64,000 nucleotides of DNA from Siphonodentalium dalli (GCA_032622095.1 CP136061.1:212504373-212568372); one strand, 5' to 3'. Numbered from the stretch's first letter, positions 26,701 through 32,974 are shown. The notes: generated by a model not told the origin, from the letters alone. Made by a program: numbers and translations.

Positions 26701-29700
26701 ATGTAAAATATAGTAGGTCTTTATGATAACATGCTGTTTACGCGATGGTCATGGTATATATGAACGGAACTGTATGCGTTTTAATGTTTTTCTGTTTACG
26801 GTGTTTGGAACAAATATGAATATTTTCGACAATTAAGGCCGCACGTGCCTTTAAAGAGCGTTATTGGGAATATGCCTTCATACTCATCTTCATCGTGTTA
26901 CATGTATATCAGACGTTCTTTTGGTATTCCAAAGTGCATGTAATCTTTCATGAATGAAGTTATTGCAAGTACTAATCGTGTTTTATTTGCCCTATAGACA
27001 TATAAGAAACATTGGGAATGTTAACCAATTAAATGTCAAATCAGATGTGCTATCTAAGTGTTAGCAGCTTTTTATAACTATACAATTGTCAATTATTGTT
27101 TCAGAGTATCTCCAGAACTTTTGGACCCATTTATCAAGAAATCTACCAGATTCCCAATCAATTTCAGAGAATCTATAGATTCCATAGCTTCCCTGGACTA
27201 TTTAGGGAATCTTTAGCTTCCTTGATTTAACAGATTCACTCCAACATATCACCTTAGTTACTATATCACCTTTTGTATTTGTTTTGTTCATTATTTTTAC
27301 AGAAATGGTTAAAACCAGGGGGTAGATTGGCGATAACCGATTACTGTCGTGGATCAGGTGATCTGAGTGAACAGTTTATAACCTATGTTAAACAGTGTGG
27401 ATATCATTTGAAAACTCAAGAAGAATACGGCAGGGTGAGTGTTTTCATCGTGGAGAGCCACAAGGGGAGGTTTCTCTTACTCCAAGCAGGGTTCGCGCTG
27501 CCACTTGCCAATTTTTCCAATGGCAAAAATAATTAACATTTGGCAAAAAATATTTTCGTTTGGCAAAAGTTTTGGCAAGTCACTTTTTAATTCCTGATGA
27601 AAGTTCAAAACAGTTTGGTTAATCAATACCATTCATTTCAGGAAACTCTTGTACAATATAATTATTTTAGTGGTGTTTTATATGGTTTAGGAACAGTTGA
27701 CACCTCTATTAAGATGAAGTTAATCTGATGGCATTAGTGTTGATGGGTGGAGGGATCAAATCAAGGTTGAAGAAAATGATACTATCAGGGATAACATTTG
27801 GCAAATTCTAAAATAATTTTGCAAAACAATATTTTTATTTGGCAACTAATTTGGCAAAAGTAAATTTCTGTCCAGCGTGGACCCTGACTCCAAGCTTACA
27901 TAACATGATAACATTATGTTGGATAGCAGTATTGTATATCATTGACCGGATTATTCATATTGTTCATATTGCGTGTTACATCTACATGTATTGGACATGT
28001 CTCTGATAAGCTGTGGAATGGCGAACCTTTCTTTAAATATGCTAAGCGCGCAAGTACCACACGAGAACTATCAACATCTGTTGATAAGTTTAATTCCATG
28101 GTGACTTTGCGCACTTTTAACTGTCAATCGTAAAGTGTTCACAAAAAGGTCGGTGTCAGGTTGCCTTGCCAGAACGCCCACTAATAACTAGTCACTGGTC
28201 ACCGCAGCATTGTTAAAAGGGAACATCCCAAGCTTGTTCTTAGTGGCTTGTGTGGGCGGAGTTTATGGATGCCCACATACACTGACCATACAAGTTTAGC
28301 CATGCTAAGTGGCTGAACAAATGTAGTGATCTATATTCTGATATGTTTCAAAATTACATCTCCCATAGCCCCAGTTGTCATTGTGGAAATCCCTTCGAAG
28401 ATATTTACCATTAGCTCTGGACATGTCCCGTTTCTACGCCGAACGAATGGAGGTGTATCAAAAAGTATGTCAAGAAGGACCGCTTATTCAAGATACATGC
28501 ATGTCTGCACATTTTACTTTTCGGAATTCCCGACACCTCGATTGGAAGAAATATAATTATCTGCGAGTCAGTTCATCGATTTATAACTGTGACAAAACGA
28601 TTCGAAGTCTGATAAATTAAAATGAATCAGGATATCCCCATACAAACTACCCAAGACTCCCCAAGGAATTCCTGTATCGGAACCTCCCACCCAAAACACC
28701 CTTACAAATAATACATTGTGTCTAAGTACATTATGTTAAATGATCTTGTTTTGTATTTGCCATTATGTTAAATTATGCATTCTATATAAGCCCGGGAAGT
28801 GCTAAGCAAGTTTTTGTAACTTCTTCCCAATCCATTTATATTGTGCTTAAAGGCACGGGTTGGCCGTTTGATGCCATACATCGCCAACCTGGACATATTT
28901 TCCATTACTTCGAAGTTGAAAATCGCCAATTTCACTACCCGGCATATGCGTATACATGTGTAACTCTGTTCCGTTTTAAATTTTCCAGCTTGTTAAAACC
29001 GCTGGCTTCGACAACGTTGTCGTGGAAGATCGTACACATGAGTTCATTGAGATCTTGAACAGAGAAATGTCTACCCTCAAGGCCACCAAAGATGAATTCT
29101 TGGCAGTAAGTCGACACATACATATATATGAATTTGATGCGTGTTCATATTTACATGTATAACACTGCAAAGCTTATCATTCAAATGTATACAAAGGTAA
29201 AACATTGTTTTGGTACGAAATTGTCCAGTCACAGTAACAGGCGTGAAATTGTCCAGTCACTCACATGTGCACTTCGTGTCTTGATTCATACTAGTGTGTA
29301 CACATCACAGCCGTACACATGTACATGTATCACAACACTATCAACAACAGACACATATAGTTGGATTGAAACATTCAAGCCACGTATGGTAAACTCAGTA
29401 ATAATTGGTCGATGACTCAACGACAAGGTGCCCATAGTCACGCAATTCTTCAAGGATTGTCCACTTATAAATGGACAATCGGTACCTAAAATGGTCATTA
29501 CTAAATGGACAATCCAACCACGCGTGACACGCGAGCTCGGGATTGTCCACTAAACGAAGACATGTTTGGCTAATCCTGCATGTTAGCTTCATATTTAATA
29601 TGAAGGGCAACAACTCTATAAATAATATTAATTTGCTAAATAACGGTGATTTGTATGAGAAGTGTTTTTGACGAAATAACGGAGATATTTGAAGAAGAGT

Positions 29701-32405
29701 TGTTGACGAAATAACGGAAATATTCGAAGAAGTGTTTTTAAAGAGCGTAAACAGTGGGTCATATTACTTGTTGTAGTCTTTATATTTTCCGAACTTCCAC
29801 GTCAGTTTCCATTATCAGAACTCACTATCAGTAGCCCCAAGTTATAAGTTTCAAATCGAAGCGATTAACGTAACTTGGGGGAAGCCTGAACGTCTCCAGG
29901 AGATTACATTTCGACGAGACCGCGATAGACTCAGAATGTCAGTATGACTCAGACTGAGTGCATGTTTACGCCGACTGGATCAATACCTATACTACGCGTG
30001 TATAACCTTATTGTGTGGTCGTTGAAGCAGAATTTGGGGATCAACCCGGAATAAATTGGATACAAGCTGATTTTGGTGTCATTCGACGCGGAAAAGCCTG
30101 AGGAACAACATATCCAAAATCCGCAAAAATTCGCTTTGTTATCCAAGATGGCGTCCAGGGTGGTTGTCTATACTACATCAGTTCTCGAAACAAGTCATTA
30201 TACGATATATTGTGGCATCGGAATTACGCCGTTATACCAGTTTGTGTTAAATTATAGTACGGGAGCGAATACAGTGACACCCACAGAAAATCATACAATC
30301 GTGGCCATGAAATGGCTGTCAAAATGGCCACAACTGCAAGCAATACAACAAAGAAAGCAACATATTGGATAACCGCATAGGAGTGAAAACATGTATTGTT
30401 AATATACAAGTCGGTTGTTGAATATCTTTAAAGGTACACACATCATTAAACAGATCCATCTGAAGAATTTATCGGCCACTGCACCGCAAGTCAAACCCCA
30501 ATGATTTGCGTCTTTAAAGTTTGGGTGTTCTGCTTATCCAACATCCAATTGTCGGGCCAAAAATGATAATATCGGACATGCAACACACGAACTAATGTTT
30601 CGCCTCACAGTTTATGGTAGTTTCATTCGGCATGATGATTAATTTAATGTAACGCCGAAATTTAAGTGCACACTCTAGCGGTCTAAATGTTAGTTATATT
30701 TCCGGAATTGTCAACACTCCCGGTGATATTAATCAATACATATTTGTAGCAATGCTTATTATACTGTAAAGAAACACTCATATCTTCAATAGATTAGCAC
30801 CGCGTTTCACCAGACCAAGGAGACGGTACAACACACATTGTATGTAAGACTAATTTTCATGCTGCTAACAAACCGTGTTCTTAGTAGACAATTGTGTTCA
30901 AATTACTTCAATCACAACTTTACAACTGGAATATGCAGCTACGCAATGCACACTATTAGTTTTCAGTATATTTTTGTTTGAAAATATCTTACCATTACCA
31001 CCCACATAATCATGCTAAATATCGAGTGATCACCGTTTAAGATGTTATTTCAACGTTGAACATTCACGCAATAGTATCAATTGTGGTTCTGTGTGCAGCA
31101 GATATGTGTAACATTAGGGAGAATGAGTAAACGTGGTGATGCGGTTGAAGAAAACGTAGTCAGTTTCGCGTATATGTGGCCTTGGTGAATTCAACCAAAT
31201 ATAATTTCCAGGTATAAACACAGTCTTTGTCACAGAGTATGTAGGCAATTTTGGTCAAGTTTAGAATTTATTGACGATAGTCTATGGTACTCCTTCGTGT
31301 TTTAATAAATTTAGTTCATGGTATACCACCATGCATTCTTGTGATAAAAGCGAAATATTCGTGCTTTATCACTTGATCTGAGGCAACTATGACTACTATT
31401 TTGAGACGTGGACAATAGAATATACCCATTTTACCCAGTACTATATGAATATCTTTCATACCGTTTTATATCAGTTAATTTATAAATATTTCATGCTGTA
31501 GATATCAAAATAAATGATGATTGGTCACGCTCGTGAGACTGCTCGGAGTACACATTGTTCTGCTTCTAGAAAAAGGTCTCATAGTCAATACATCTCTACT
31601 AAATCCCATTTAGCTATTTAATTACACATATATCACACGATTCAAGATAAGCAGTACATAAAAAACTGCGTTATGTTTCCGTTTCTGGGCGTACAAAAGT
31701 CAAGATTTAACCGTTTCATAAGACCCTGGTTTCGCTTGCTCTCTCGTTAGATACATCAGAGATAATTCGTACATCTCTAATCAAATGTTTCTCTTATACT
31801 CTGCAATCATTCTTCCTCGCATAATTCGAGAGTTTGTTCACTCGTATAGGACTAGCTCTTCAATTTTGCACAATATGTAAATTTCATTCGATTTTGTCCA
31901 TTTTGGCGGCCATTTTGGGAAATACATTCTACAGATATGGCTTACGACAAAGCATTGTTTGTATATATAGGTAGCACCTACCGCAGACATTCAGTATTTT
32001 GCGATAACAATAGACATTATGGACGCCATCTTGGATCCTGAATTTTCACATGAGAGGATTTTTGCGGATTTTGGATATGTTGTTCCTGGTGTTTTCCCGC
32101 GTCGAATAACACAAAAATCAGCTTGTATCCAATTTATTCCGGGTTCAACTCTCCAACGATCACACTATTATTGGTGTATGAAATTAAACTAAGAGAATTG
32201 AATTGAAGTCACAGTTTACTCCATAGTGTCCATCCTTCTATAATGTGACCTGATACATGTACATGTCCTGACATAACATTAATTTCAGGAATTCTCACAG
32301 GCAGACTACGATGATATCGTGGAAGGATGGAACGACAAATTAGATTTTTACAGAAATGGAGATCACAGATGGGTGTGGCTCGTGGCCGAAAAAACTGCTG
32401 ATTGA
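2698..32405 (+). CDS. PMT: Phosphoethanolamine N-methyltransferase, C-terminal five exons (arm 1 copy)
   Basis: Exons 2698-2793, 12630-12752, 27303-27434, 28989-29105 and 32289-32405 (stop TGA) are all in phase 0 and all bounded by AG/GT. They join into 194 residues without a break. The reading contains the post-motif-I acidic loop (GIDLSKN), the [16 protein letters not shown] segment, [22 protein letters not shown], and the C-terminal EDRTHEF and [12 protein letters not shown] blocks typical of SAM-dependent phosphobase methyltransferases. The enzyme methylates phosphoethanolamine stepwise to phosphocholine, feeding phosphatidylcholine synthesis; it is soluble and cytosolic by family knowledge. 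Single-domain members are about 260-290 residues, so the N-terminal part with the glycine-rich SAM loop is missing and should lie left of position 1. Introns of 9.8, 14.6, 1.6 and 3.2 kb are filled with mobile DNA. The cysteine in KQCGY replaces an arginine kept in arm 2 and in plant relatives. Confidence 0.9.
3060..3650. repeat. Dispersed repeat fragments inside PMT intron
   Basis: Blocks such as AACTCTCCAATAATAG and GATGGACTTTGTATCT recur in diverged form at about 25225-25360, 47800-47920 and 52960-53050. This shows an old interspersed family shared by both arms. No coding capacity or clear terminal repeat was recognised, and boundaries are approximate. Confidence 0.4.
3734..5037. other. 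Arm 1-only segment of about 1.3 kb
   Basis: Flanks AATACAAGTCCA (left) and TCCAATAAGATACACAAG (right) are nearly adjacent in arm 2 at about 51900-51935. The segment is therefore an insertion here or a deletion there. It holds a TGACGTCA site near 4749 and AT-rich sequence. I see no gene or clear terminal repeats. Confidence 0.55.
4990..5420. repeat. Interspersed repeat copy (TTTACCGT family)
   Basis: It shares diverged blocks (GGTAAACATTGGAAA, ATCTGAAATCATATTCAGA, AATATAAGAACA) with 25690-25920 in the same arm. Each has its own arm 2 partner (51517-51880 and 47210-47440). The family therefore predates the inverted duplication. No protein was recognised. Confidence 0.5.
5634..6066. repeat. 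Repeated CCTTTATAAAGGAC palindromes
   Basis: The near-palindrome CCTTTATAAAGGAC occurs at about 5633-5646 and 6046-6059, with a variant ACTTTATAAAGGAC at about 5992-6005. A fourth, CCCTTATAAAGGAC, lies near 11378 close to the other end of the same 5.9-kb insertion. Neighbouring TGCCTAGCATCC and its complement ACGCTAGGCA are also shared. They look like subterminal repeats of the element, possibly transposase binding sites. Confidence 0.55.
5714..5720 (+). promoter_or_regulatory. Candidate TATA box of the piggyBac-like mini-gene
   Basis: TATAAAT lies about 107 bases before the ATG at 5821. A second TATAAAT occurs at about 5694. The assignment rests on motif and position only. Confidence 0.35.
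5821..10131 (+). CDS. Two-exon mini-gene, piggyBac transposase N-terminus-like peptide
   Basis: Exon 1 is 5821-5844 (MENEPTRE, donor gag/gtaagc). Exon 2 is 10000-10131 (acceptor cactccag, stop TAG). They join in phase 0 into 51 residues. The second half reads [18 protein letters not shown], the acidic PP-D-G-SDEDSGD pattern seen just before the core of many piggyBac-derived proteins. The DDD catalytic core and the C-terminal zinc-binding region are absent. The 4.2-kb intron holds other mobile DNA, and AATAAA follows at 10228. It is most simply the surviving first exons of a transposase in an internally deleted element. A small expressed protein cannot be excluded. The family call rests on a short motif. 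Confidence 0.5.
6145..6490 (+). repeat. Direct repeat, first copy (with TATA-like and AATAAA words)
   Basis: This 345-base unit recurs at about 7660-7997 in the same orientation. Both copies share the order TGTTCCA..., GAAACCGGAACTA(T/C)AAAATAA, an AATAAA word, TTAGAACGAC and GCCATCGCGG. The first copy ends exactly where the TTAA element at 6491 begins. The arrangement suggests a tandem duplication split by that element, though an LTR-like pair was considered. Confidence 0.6.
6555..7262 (+). repeat. Two-copy tandem duplication inside the nested TTAA element
   Basis: The units start AATGCTTACTTTTATAT at about 6555 and AATGCTTACTTTTATATC at about 6948. They run in parallel through GACAACTCATAATATATGGG, GCGACCGGTTG and TTTGGGGGCTGTAATTTC to GATCCAGGAATAT. 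They differ by many substitutions, so the duplication is old. Confidence 0.75.
7538..7604. repeat. Two identical 24-bp perfect palindromes
   Basis: Positions 7538-7561 and 7581-7604 are each a perfect palindrome made of GGGAAACGGATA and its reverse complement. They are spaced 43 bases start to start, and each is followed by GTCC. They lie next to the right terminus of the nested TTAA element. They could be transposase binding sites or extruded hairpins. Confidence 0.85.
7660..7997 (+). repeat. Direct repeat, second copy
   Basis: This is the partner of 6145-6490, with the same block order (TGTTCCACATTTAC, GAAACCGGAACTACAAAATAA, GAATAAA, TTAGAACGACAC, GCCATCGCGGAAGG). It is uninterrupted and ends in TTAGCAC where the first copy meets TTAA. 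It encodes nothing recognisable. Confidence 0.6.
8011..8030 (+). repeat. Short direct repeat flanking the Helitron array
   Basis: GTCGCTCTATGCATATATAC here recurs as GTCGCTCTATGCACATATAT at about 9836-9855, on the far side of the array. Helitrons normally make no target duplication, so this flank repeat is unexplained. Confidence 0.5.
8041..8457 (+). mobile_element. Helitron-like unit 0 (3' part), ends CTAG
   Basis: GC-rich internal repeats (GAGCCCGTGCGACGCC, GATCTCGGAAACGG, GACTTGAAATTTGGT) lead to the terminus. There a hairpin stem AGCCCG/CGGGCT is followed by ATCGG and CTAG (8454-8457). That is the standard Helitron 3' layout: hairpin, about ten bases, CTRR. No 5' TC start was found for this unit, so it is probably truncated. 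Confidence 0.6.
8458..8841 (+). mobile_element. Helitron-like non-autonomous unit 1
   Basis: It starts TCTCGTATATATTTTGAAG directly after the CTAG of the preceding unit. A GTCTGTTTGTCTG microsatellite follows, then the same internal repeats, and it ends with the AGCCCG/CGGGCT hairpin plus CTAG at 8838-8841. It has no terminal inverted repeats and no coding sequence. At 384 bases it is a compact non-autonomous Helitron-type element. Confidence 0.65.
8842..9820 (+). mobile_element. Helitron-like non-autonomous unit 2 with minisatellite core
   Basis: It starts TCTATTATATATTTTGG immediately after the previous CTAG, again followed by GTCTG repeats. The core consists of about six repeats of 100-150 bases built on GATTTCGATGAAACTTGGT, TGCCCGTGCGACGTGACC and TTCAAGGTCAAACGCCCG. 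It ends in GGTCCACCTGCTAG (CTAG 9817-9820) followed by T. Open frames through the core are products of the repeat, not genes. Confidence 0.65.
10228..10233 (+). terminator. Polyadenylation signal after mini-gene
   Basis: AATAAA lies about 97 bases past the TAG stop at 10131, a plausible distance for the 3' end of the two-exon transcript. Confidence 0.4.
10289..10520. repeat. Cluster of TTAGTCA/TGACTAA words
   Basis: Around ten TTAGTCA, TAGTCA or TGACTAA words on both strands lie within about 230 bases. One near-palindromic pair reads TTAGTCAAAATGACTAA. TGACTAA resembles AP-1/CREB half-sites, but the regularity also fits a decayed tandem repeat. Confidence 0.5.
10540..11370. other. Non-coding remainder of the 5.9-kb insertion
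   Basis: The short open frames here have no recognisable motif. I see AT-rich sequence, a C-run near 10712 and no structured repeat until the CCCTTATAAAGGAC word near 11378. Confidence 0.5.
12151..12444 (-). mobile_element. tRNA-derived SINE (shared by both arms)
   Basis: On the minus strand the head reads TGGCTCCGTTGG (A box) and, about 45 bases on, GGTTCAATTCC (B box), the RNA polymerase III promoter elements of a tRNA-derived SINE. The body ends CTGCTGAAAGCGACGTTAAA followed by an AATAAATTAATAAA tail, as in known bivalve SINEs. AATATT flanks both sides as a possible target duplication. The arm 2 copy is at 50411-50710, so the insertion predates the duplication. Confidence 0.8.
12630..12752 (+). 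CDS. PMT: PMT exon B (arm 1)
   Basis: This 41-codon exon begins after ttttcag and ends at cat/gtaagt. It carries [17 protein letters not shown] and ILHIEDK, matching the ADC and D-K segments of phosphobase methyltransferases. Only one base differs from arm 2 (an isoleucine here, valine there), the lowest divergence of any exon. Confidence 0.93.
12781..13763. mobile_element. TIR element with AGTGTGCGATAAGC ends (arm 1)
   Basis: The left end AGTGTGCGATAAGCAAAA plus GCAACACC, and the right end, complement of AGTGTGCAATAAGCAAAA plus CTCAACAC, form inverted termini of about 30 bases. A TTAA MITE is nested inside (13042-13521). The same element lies in arm 2 at 49094-50062. Another pair of these termini lies at 17874 and 19585. 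It is non-coding, and no target duplication was found. Confidence 0.65.
13042..13521. mobile_element. TTAA MITE of AGGCACGG family, nested, present in both arms
   Basis: It begins TTAAAGATACGGGCGG at 13042. It shares CTTGTTCTTATACCAATCAG, TGTAAACAAAA, ATAAAGAGCGTT and CGATTTGAACAAATATGAATATT with the other copies, and ends near TTAATTAA at 13518-13525. The counterpart is 49333-49846. It inserted into the surrounding TIR element before the arms separated. Confidence 0.8.
14028..14057 (+). repeat. (ATC)10 microsatellite
   Basis: Ten uninterrupted ATC units occur here. Arm 2 at the corresponding place (about 48820-48840) has no such run, so it is an arm-specific expansion. Confidence 0.9.
14640..15183. 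repeat. Hairpin-forming inverted repeat
   Basis: Arm 14640-14835 and arm 15003-15183 are inverted copies with few mismatches. They share TACACCACTCGGAGAAATG, TATATAGTCACCAATTGCCG and GTTACTACCGTAGTAAC, around a spacer of about 165 bases. It looks like a foldback MITE near the left end of the 10-kb block. Confidence 0.8.
15184..15840. other. Diverged short tandem blocks, no gene
   Basis: Blocks such as TTTGAGTCGGACATAG, GGCAATCAATGCAAT and AGAAA(T/C)TATTGAAT recur two or three times at 15280-15600. They suggest an old tandem repeat of about 110 bases. I recognise no coding sequence. Confidence 0.5.
15845..17420 (+). repeat. Minisatellite with a unit of about 155 bp
   Basis: About nine head-to-tail units share CAAGATGGCTGCTGGCGGCC, ATGTTTTTTGGCCGAA, GACCCCAAAATG, ATCTACATGTCA, CATGACAAATTTCATGATGA and GACCTGTAGCCCGCGCC. 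The motif AAGATGGC recurs at 135-173-base spacing. A tail with CACACACACGCACACA follows at 17430. A stray unit lies at 19155-19260 and AAGATGGC fragments sit at 33120 and 41040. Open frames here are repeat artefacts. Confidence 0.85.
17648..17790. mobile_element. 5' fragment of AGGCACGG/TTAA MITE
   Basis: TTAAAGATTGGGTAAGTG is followed by GGGTATAGCTGTTAAAAC, AACCGCCATAAACAGAA and CTTGTTCTTATACCAATCA, the left third of the MITE. The right part is lost. Confidence 0.6.
17874..19585. mobile_element. Candidate second TIR element with (A)GTGTGCGATAAGC-type ends
   Basis: AGTATGCGATAAGCAAAACA plus CTCAACACC at the left pairs with the complement of GAGCGATAAGCAAAACACCG at the right, matching the ends of the element at 12781-13763. 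The interior holds G- and C-runs (18016, 19465), a hairpin at 18459-18512 and a stray minisatellite unit. It is non-coding. Confidence 0.45.
18459..18512. repeat. Short hairpin
   Basis: AATGAGGTTCCCAGAGGG and CCCTCTGGGGACCTCATT are inverted with one mismatch, around an 18-base loop. The stem is strong, but it lies in non-coding DNA with no transcript signal. Confidence 0.7.
19946..21940 (-). mobile_element. 5'-truncated L2/CR1-type LINE
   Basis: The minus strand ends in GGCGCTATACAAATACT followed by (ATT)n, the typical 3' tail of L2/CR1 elements. The reverse transcriptase frame ends at 20093. The endonuclease part is missing upstream of about 21940, a usual 5' truncation. It lies wholly within the arm 1-only block. 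Confidence 0.85.
20093..21931 (-). CDS. Reverse transcriptase of L2/CR1-type LINE (5'-truncated, open)
   Basis: The open frame has 612 residues. An LADSFALFF region (about 39-47) is followed by the RT blocks [16 protein letters not shown] (158-173), [15 protein letters not shown] (193-207), [12 protein letters not shown] (229-240), [10 protein letters not shown] (287-296) and the catalytic YADDTQMY (320-327). Thumb and C-terminal regions follow. It copies the element's RNA at a nicked target. The apurinic endonuclease domain that should precede it is absent, so it cannot act alone. There is no stop codon inside, so the insertion is fairly young. The annotated methionine is simply the first in frame and need not be a true start. 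Confidence 0.9.
   Translation of the reverse strand: MLNHHCSCKSTKMLFNITKPMLGKSKPSIFPNDRAAGTLADSFALFFRDKVSKIRAIVDQTHGAPEYLEFSSHRKMDEFRSVSSEEVKNVILSMPPKSCSLDPIPTTLLRIHCDQLLDVITDIINSSLSTGVVPQCFKHASVTPLLKKSGLDQNLLQNYRPVSNLPFLSKVLERVVLHQLRKHLKDNNLEENFQSAYKKNHCTETALTRIFNDLLCATDEGKLSILTCLDLSAAFDTLDHSILLKRLSVTFGMSGTVLKWFHSYVTERTQSVIVNSTTSNPVHLSYGVPQGSVLGPVLYLVYTQPLGNIIEKHNIQYHMYADDTQMYISVEPSILDEAISQVQTCVSEVKTWMEINKLKLNESKTEIMLCGTNARLKGVSLNATLIGDSVIEFSDVIKNLGVTIDKNFSMSSHISNLCRSLYMELRRISHVRPYISEQSTQILMSSFVLSKIDYCNSILAGLPDYQLHKLQKIVNIAAKIVCRAGKFDHVTPLLYKLHWLPIFERIVYKHATLCYRKSDIDNALPPYIDTLLVKYVPARPLRSQDANAMVVPKRDLMYFGRRSFEVYGPTIWNNLPKEVKQSDCLETFKSALKTHLFISHFGQITSENVEET
21941..22690. other. Non-coding stretch between LINE and repeat field
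   Basis: There is no convincing gene. The sentence-like blocks GGTCAAGGACATGGTCAC and ATGAAATTGGACCC occur twice (about 22470-22500 and 22636-22672), a diverged duplication. Confidence 0.45.
22695..23830. repeat. Degenerate repeats built on ACTGCGGCCGAA and GATGACGAAAAACAA
   Basis: GCTGGACAAAACAAGT occurs at about 22718 and 23507, each followed by CACTGCGGCC or ACCGCGG words. Between and after lie two fields of decayed units (GATGACGAAAAACAAA, AACACGATGTCGAA) at 23060-23390 and 23645-23830. The long frames on both strands arise from this low-complexity composition. Confidence 0.55.
24641..24684 (+). repeat. 11-bp tandem repeat
   Basis: About four copies of ATATAAAAATT lie just before the right boundary of the arm 1-only block. 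Confidence 0.8.
26077..27240. mobile_element. TIR element with GAATCT-rich terminal repeats (arm 1)
   Basis: The left end AGTGAATCTGT (26077) and the right end ACAGATTCACT (to 27240) open inverted terminal regions of about 200-250 bases. These are packed with GAATCTATAGATTCC-like palindromic words and end in matching GACAATTGTATA and TAAAAAGCTG blocks. Arm 2 keeps it at 46352-47041 without the nested MITE (26353-26854). Clustered subterminal motifs suggest transposase binding sites. It has no coding region. Confidence 0.75.
26353..26854. mobile_element. TTAA MITE, AGGCACGG family, arm 1 only
   Basis: TTAA (26353-26356) is followed by AGACACGGTTGGCC. The right end is GCACGTGCCT and TTAA (26851-26854). 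Arm 2 has one TTAA at 46767-46770 between the identical flanks, a textbook empty site. The insertion lies inside the GAATCT element, giving the order GAATCT element, then arm separation, then MITE. Confidence 0.9.
27303..27434 (+). CDS. PMT: PMT exon C (arm 1)
   Basis: This 44-codon exon lies between tttttacag and agg/gtgagt. It carries [17 protein letters not shown], the conserved strand after the catalytic loop. Against arm 2 it has four amino-acid differences (T/S, D/Y, C/R, Q/P) and about eight base differences in 132. Confidence 0.93.
27487..27886. mobile_element. 400-bp hAT-type MITE with perfect 8-bp target duplication
   Basis: The element starts CAGGGTTCGCGCTG and ends with the complement of CAGGGTCCACGCTG, 12 of 14 matching. 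ACTCCAAG flanks it at 27479-27486 and 27887-27894. CAGGG ends with an 8-base duplication are diagnostic of hAT elements. The inside is AT-rich with repeated TTGGCAAAA words. Arm 2 has no element but a modified double target site at 46095-46109. Confidence 0.9.
28377..28620 (+). other. Open frame conserved in both arms, no known family
   Basis: After a pyrimidine-poor AG (CATAGCCCCAG) a frame reads SLWKSLRRY, then [20 protein letters not shown]. Arm 2 (minus strand, 45388-45606) keeps this frame with few changes (L/F, D/G). It lies between PMT exons C and D. I recognise no domain. It could be an unrelated gene fragment, an alternative exon or a non-coding block that happens to be open. Confidence 0.3.
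28989..29105 (+). CDS. PMT: PMT exon D (arm 1)
   Basis: This 39-codon exon follows ttttccag and ends at gca/gtaagt. It contains [13 protein letters not shown], the conserved strand and EDRT turn near the C-terminus of the fold, then a charged helix. Six residues and about eleven of 117 bases differ from arm 2. Confidence 0.93.
29440..29750 (+). repeat. Dispersed repeat with TGGACAAT hairpins (copy 1)
   Basis: It contains GATTGTCCA and TGGACAATC as a perfect stem around an 8-base loop. Farther on are two GACGAAATAACGGA(G/A)ATAT units. The same 310-base sequence lies at 42365-42675 in the same orientation and at a non-corresponding place, so it moved independently of the inverted duplication. 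Confidence 0.75.
30008..32170. mobile_element. 2.2-kb element with terminal inverted repeats of about 155 bp, arm 1 only
   Basis: The left terminus (30008-30165) and right terminus (32018-32170) are inverted copies sharing GTGTGGTCGTTG-like ends, CCGGAATAAATTGGATACAA, GGAACAACATATCC and ATCCAAGATGGCGTCC. Arm 2 joins ...CGTATAACC to GTATGAAATTAAAC without it (about 43560-43580). The interior is non-coding, with a TTTAAAGGTACAC word near 30430. The element widens the last PMT intron from about 0.85 to 3.2 kb. Confidence 0.8.
32289..32405 (+). CDS. PMT: PMT terminal exon E (arm 1)
   Basis: The last exon follows aatttcag and ends with TGA at 32403-32405. It encodes [12 protein letters not shown] and ends [11 protein letters not shown] run of six A in the final codons is seven A in arm 2, which changes the last residues there. 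Confidence 0.92.
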   Translation, partial: EFSQADYDDIVEGWNDKLDFYRNGDHRWVWLVAEKTAD

Positions 32406-32517
32406 GTCTGAATGGTGTTATCCGTTGACATTAACCCTCTTTAACAAGACTACGTTCCAGAACGGGATGAAGAGGATGGTCGCTCCATATCAGTGGAAAC
32501 TACGGAACAATTACGTA

Positions 32518-32523
32518 AATAAA
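32518..32523 (+). terminator. Polyadenylation signal of arm 1 PMT
   Basis: AATAAA lies about 113 bases after the stop codon and is conserved at the matching place in arm 2 (43211-43216). It is the nearest canonical signal to the stop. Confidence 0.6.
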
Positions 32524-32621
32524 CGTGGGTCGCGTTATTAGATCTACATGTATATAGTGTCAATTTCGTCTTGTGTGCGTGTATATAAAACGAGGTACAT
32601 AAGTCCACAGCCGTACGCACC

Positions 32622-32634
32622 GGGGGGGGGGGGG
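32622..32634 (+). repeat. Poly-G run downstream of PMT
   Basis: A run of G here lies about 220 bases after the stop codon. Arm 2 has a short C/G tract at the matching place, interrupted by its own insertion (41444-43091). Its length is likely unreliable in sequencing. Confidence 0.7.
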
Positions 32635-32974
32635 CTGTGAGGTGCAACACCCCGTTCTCGCTATTTATATACGTCCCGTTATCGGTGTGAATTTTGTATA
32701 TACGCTGCCGAATTTCAAAACAAAATGAAGAGTGTTTCAAAGTAATTCTATTATTTCTCCACGTCATCAAGCTGACCATAAATTCAGCTATAGTGTTATC
32801 GATATAAACAGAGCTTACGAGAAAGAGTCGCACAAAACCAGACATCTACGACGTTTATATTCGAACACAGGACACAAACTGTTTTACAGTTTAAGCCTAG
32901 CTCTGAAACTCAGTTATGGGGTGAAACATGATATCAAGATTCTGGCAGCGTATATCCCAAACTTCCAAAATAAT

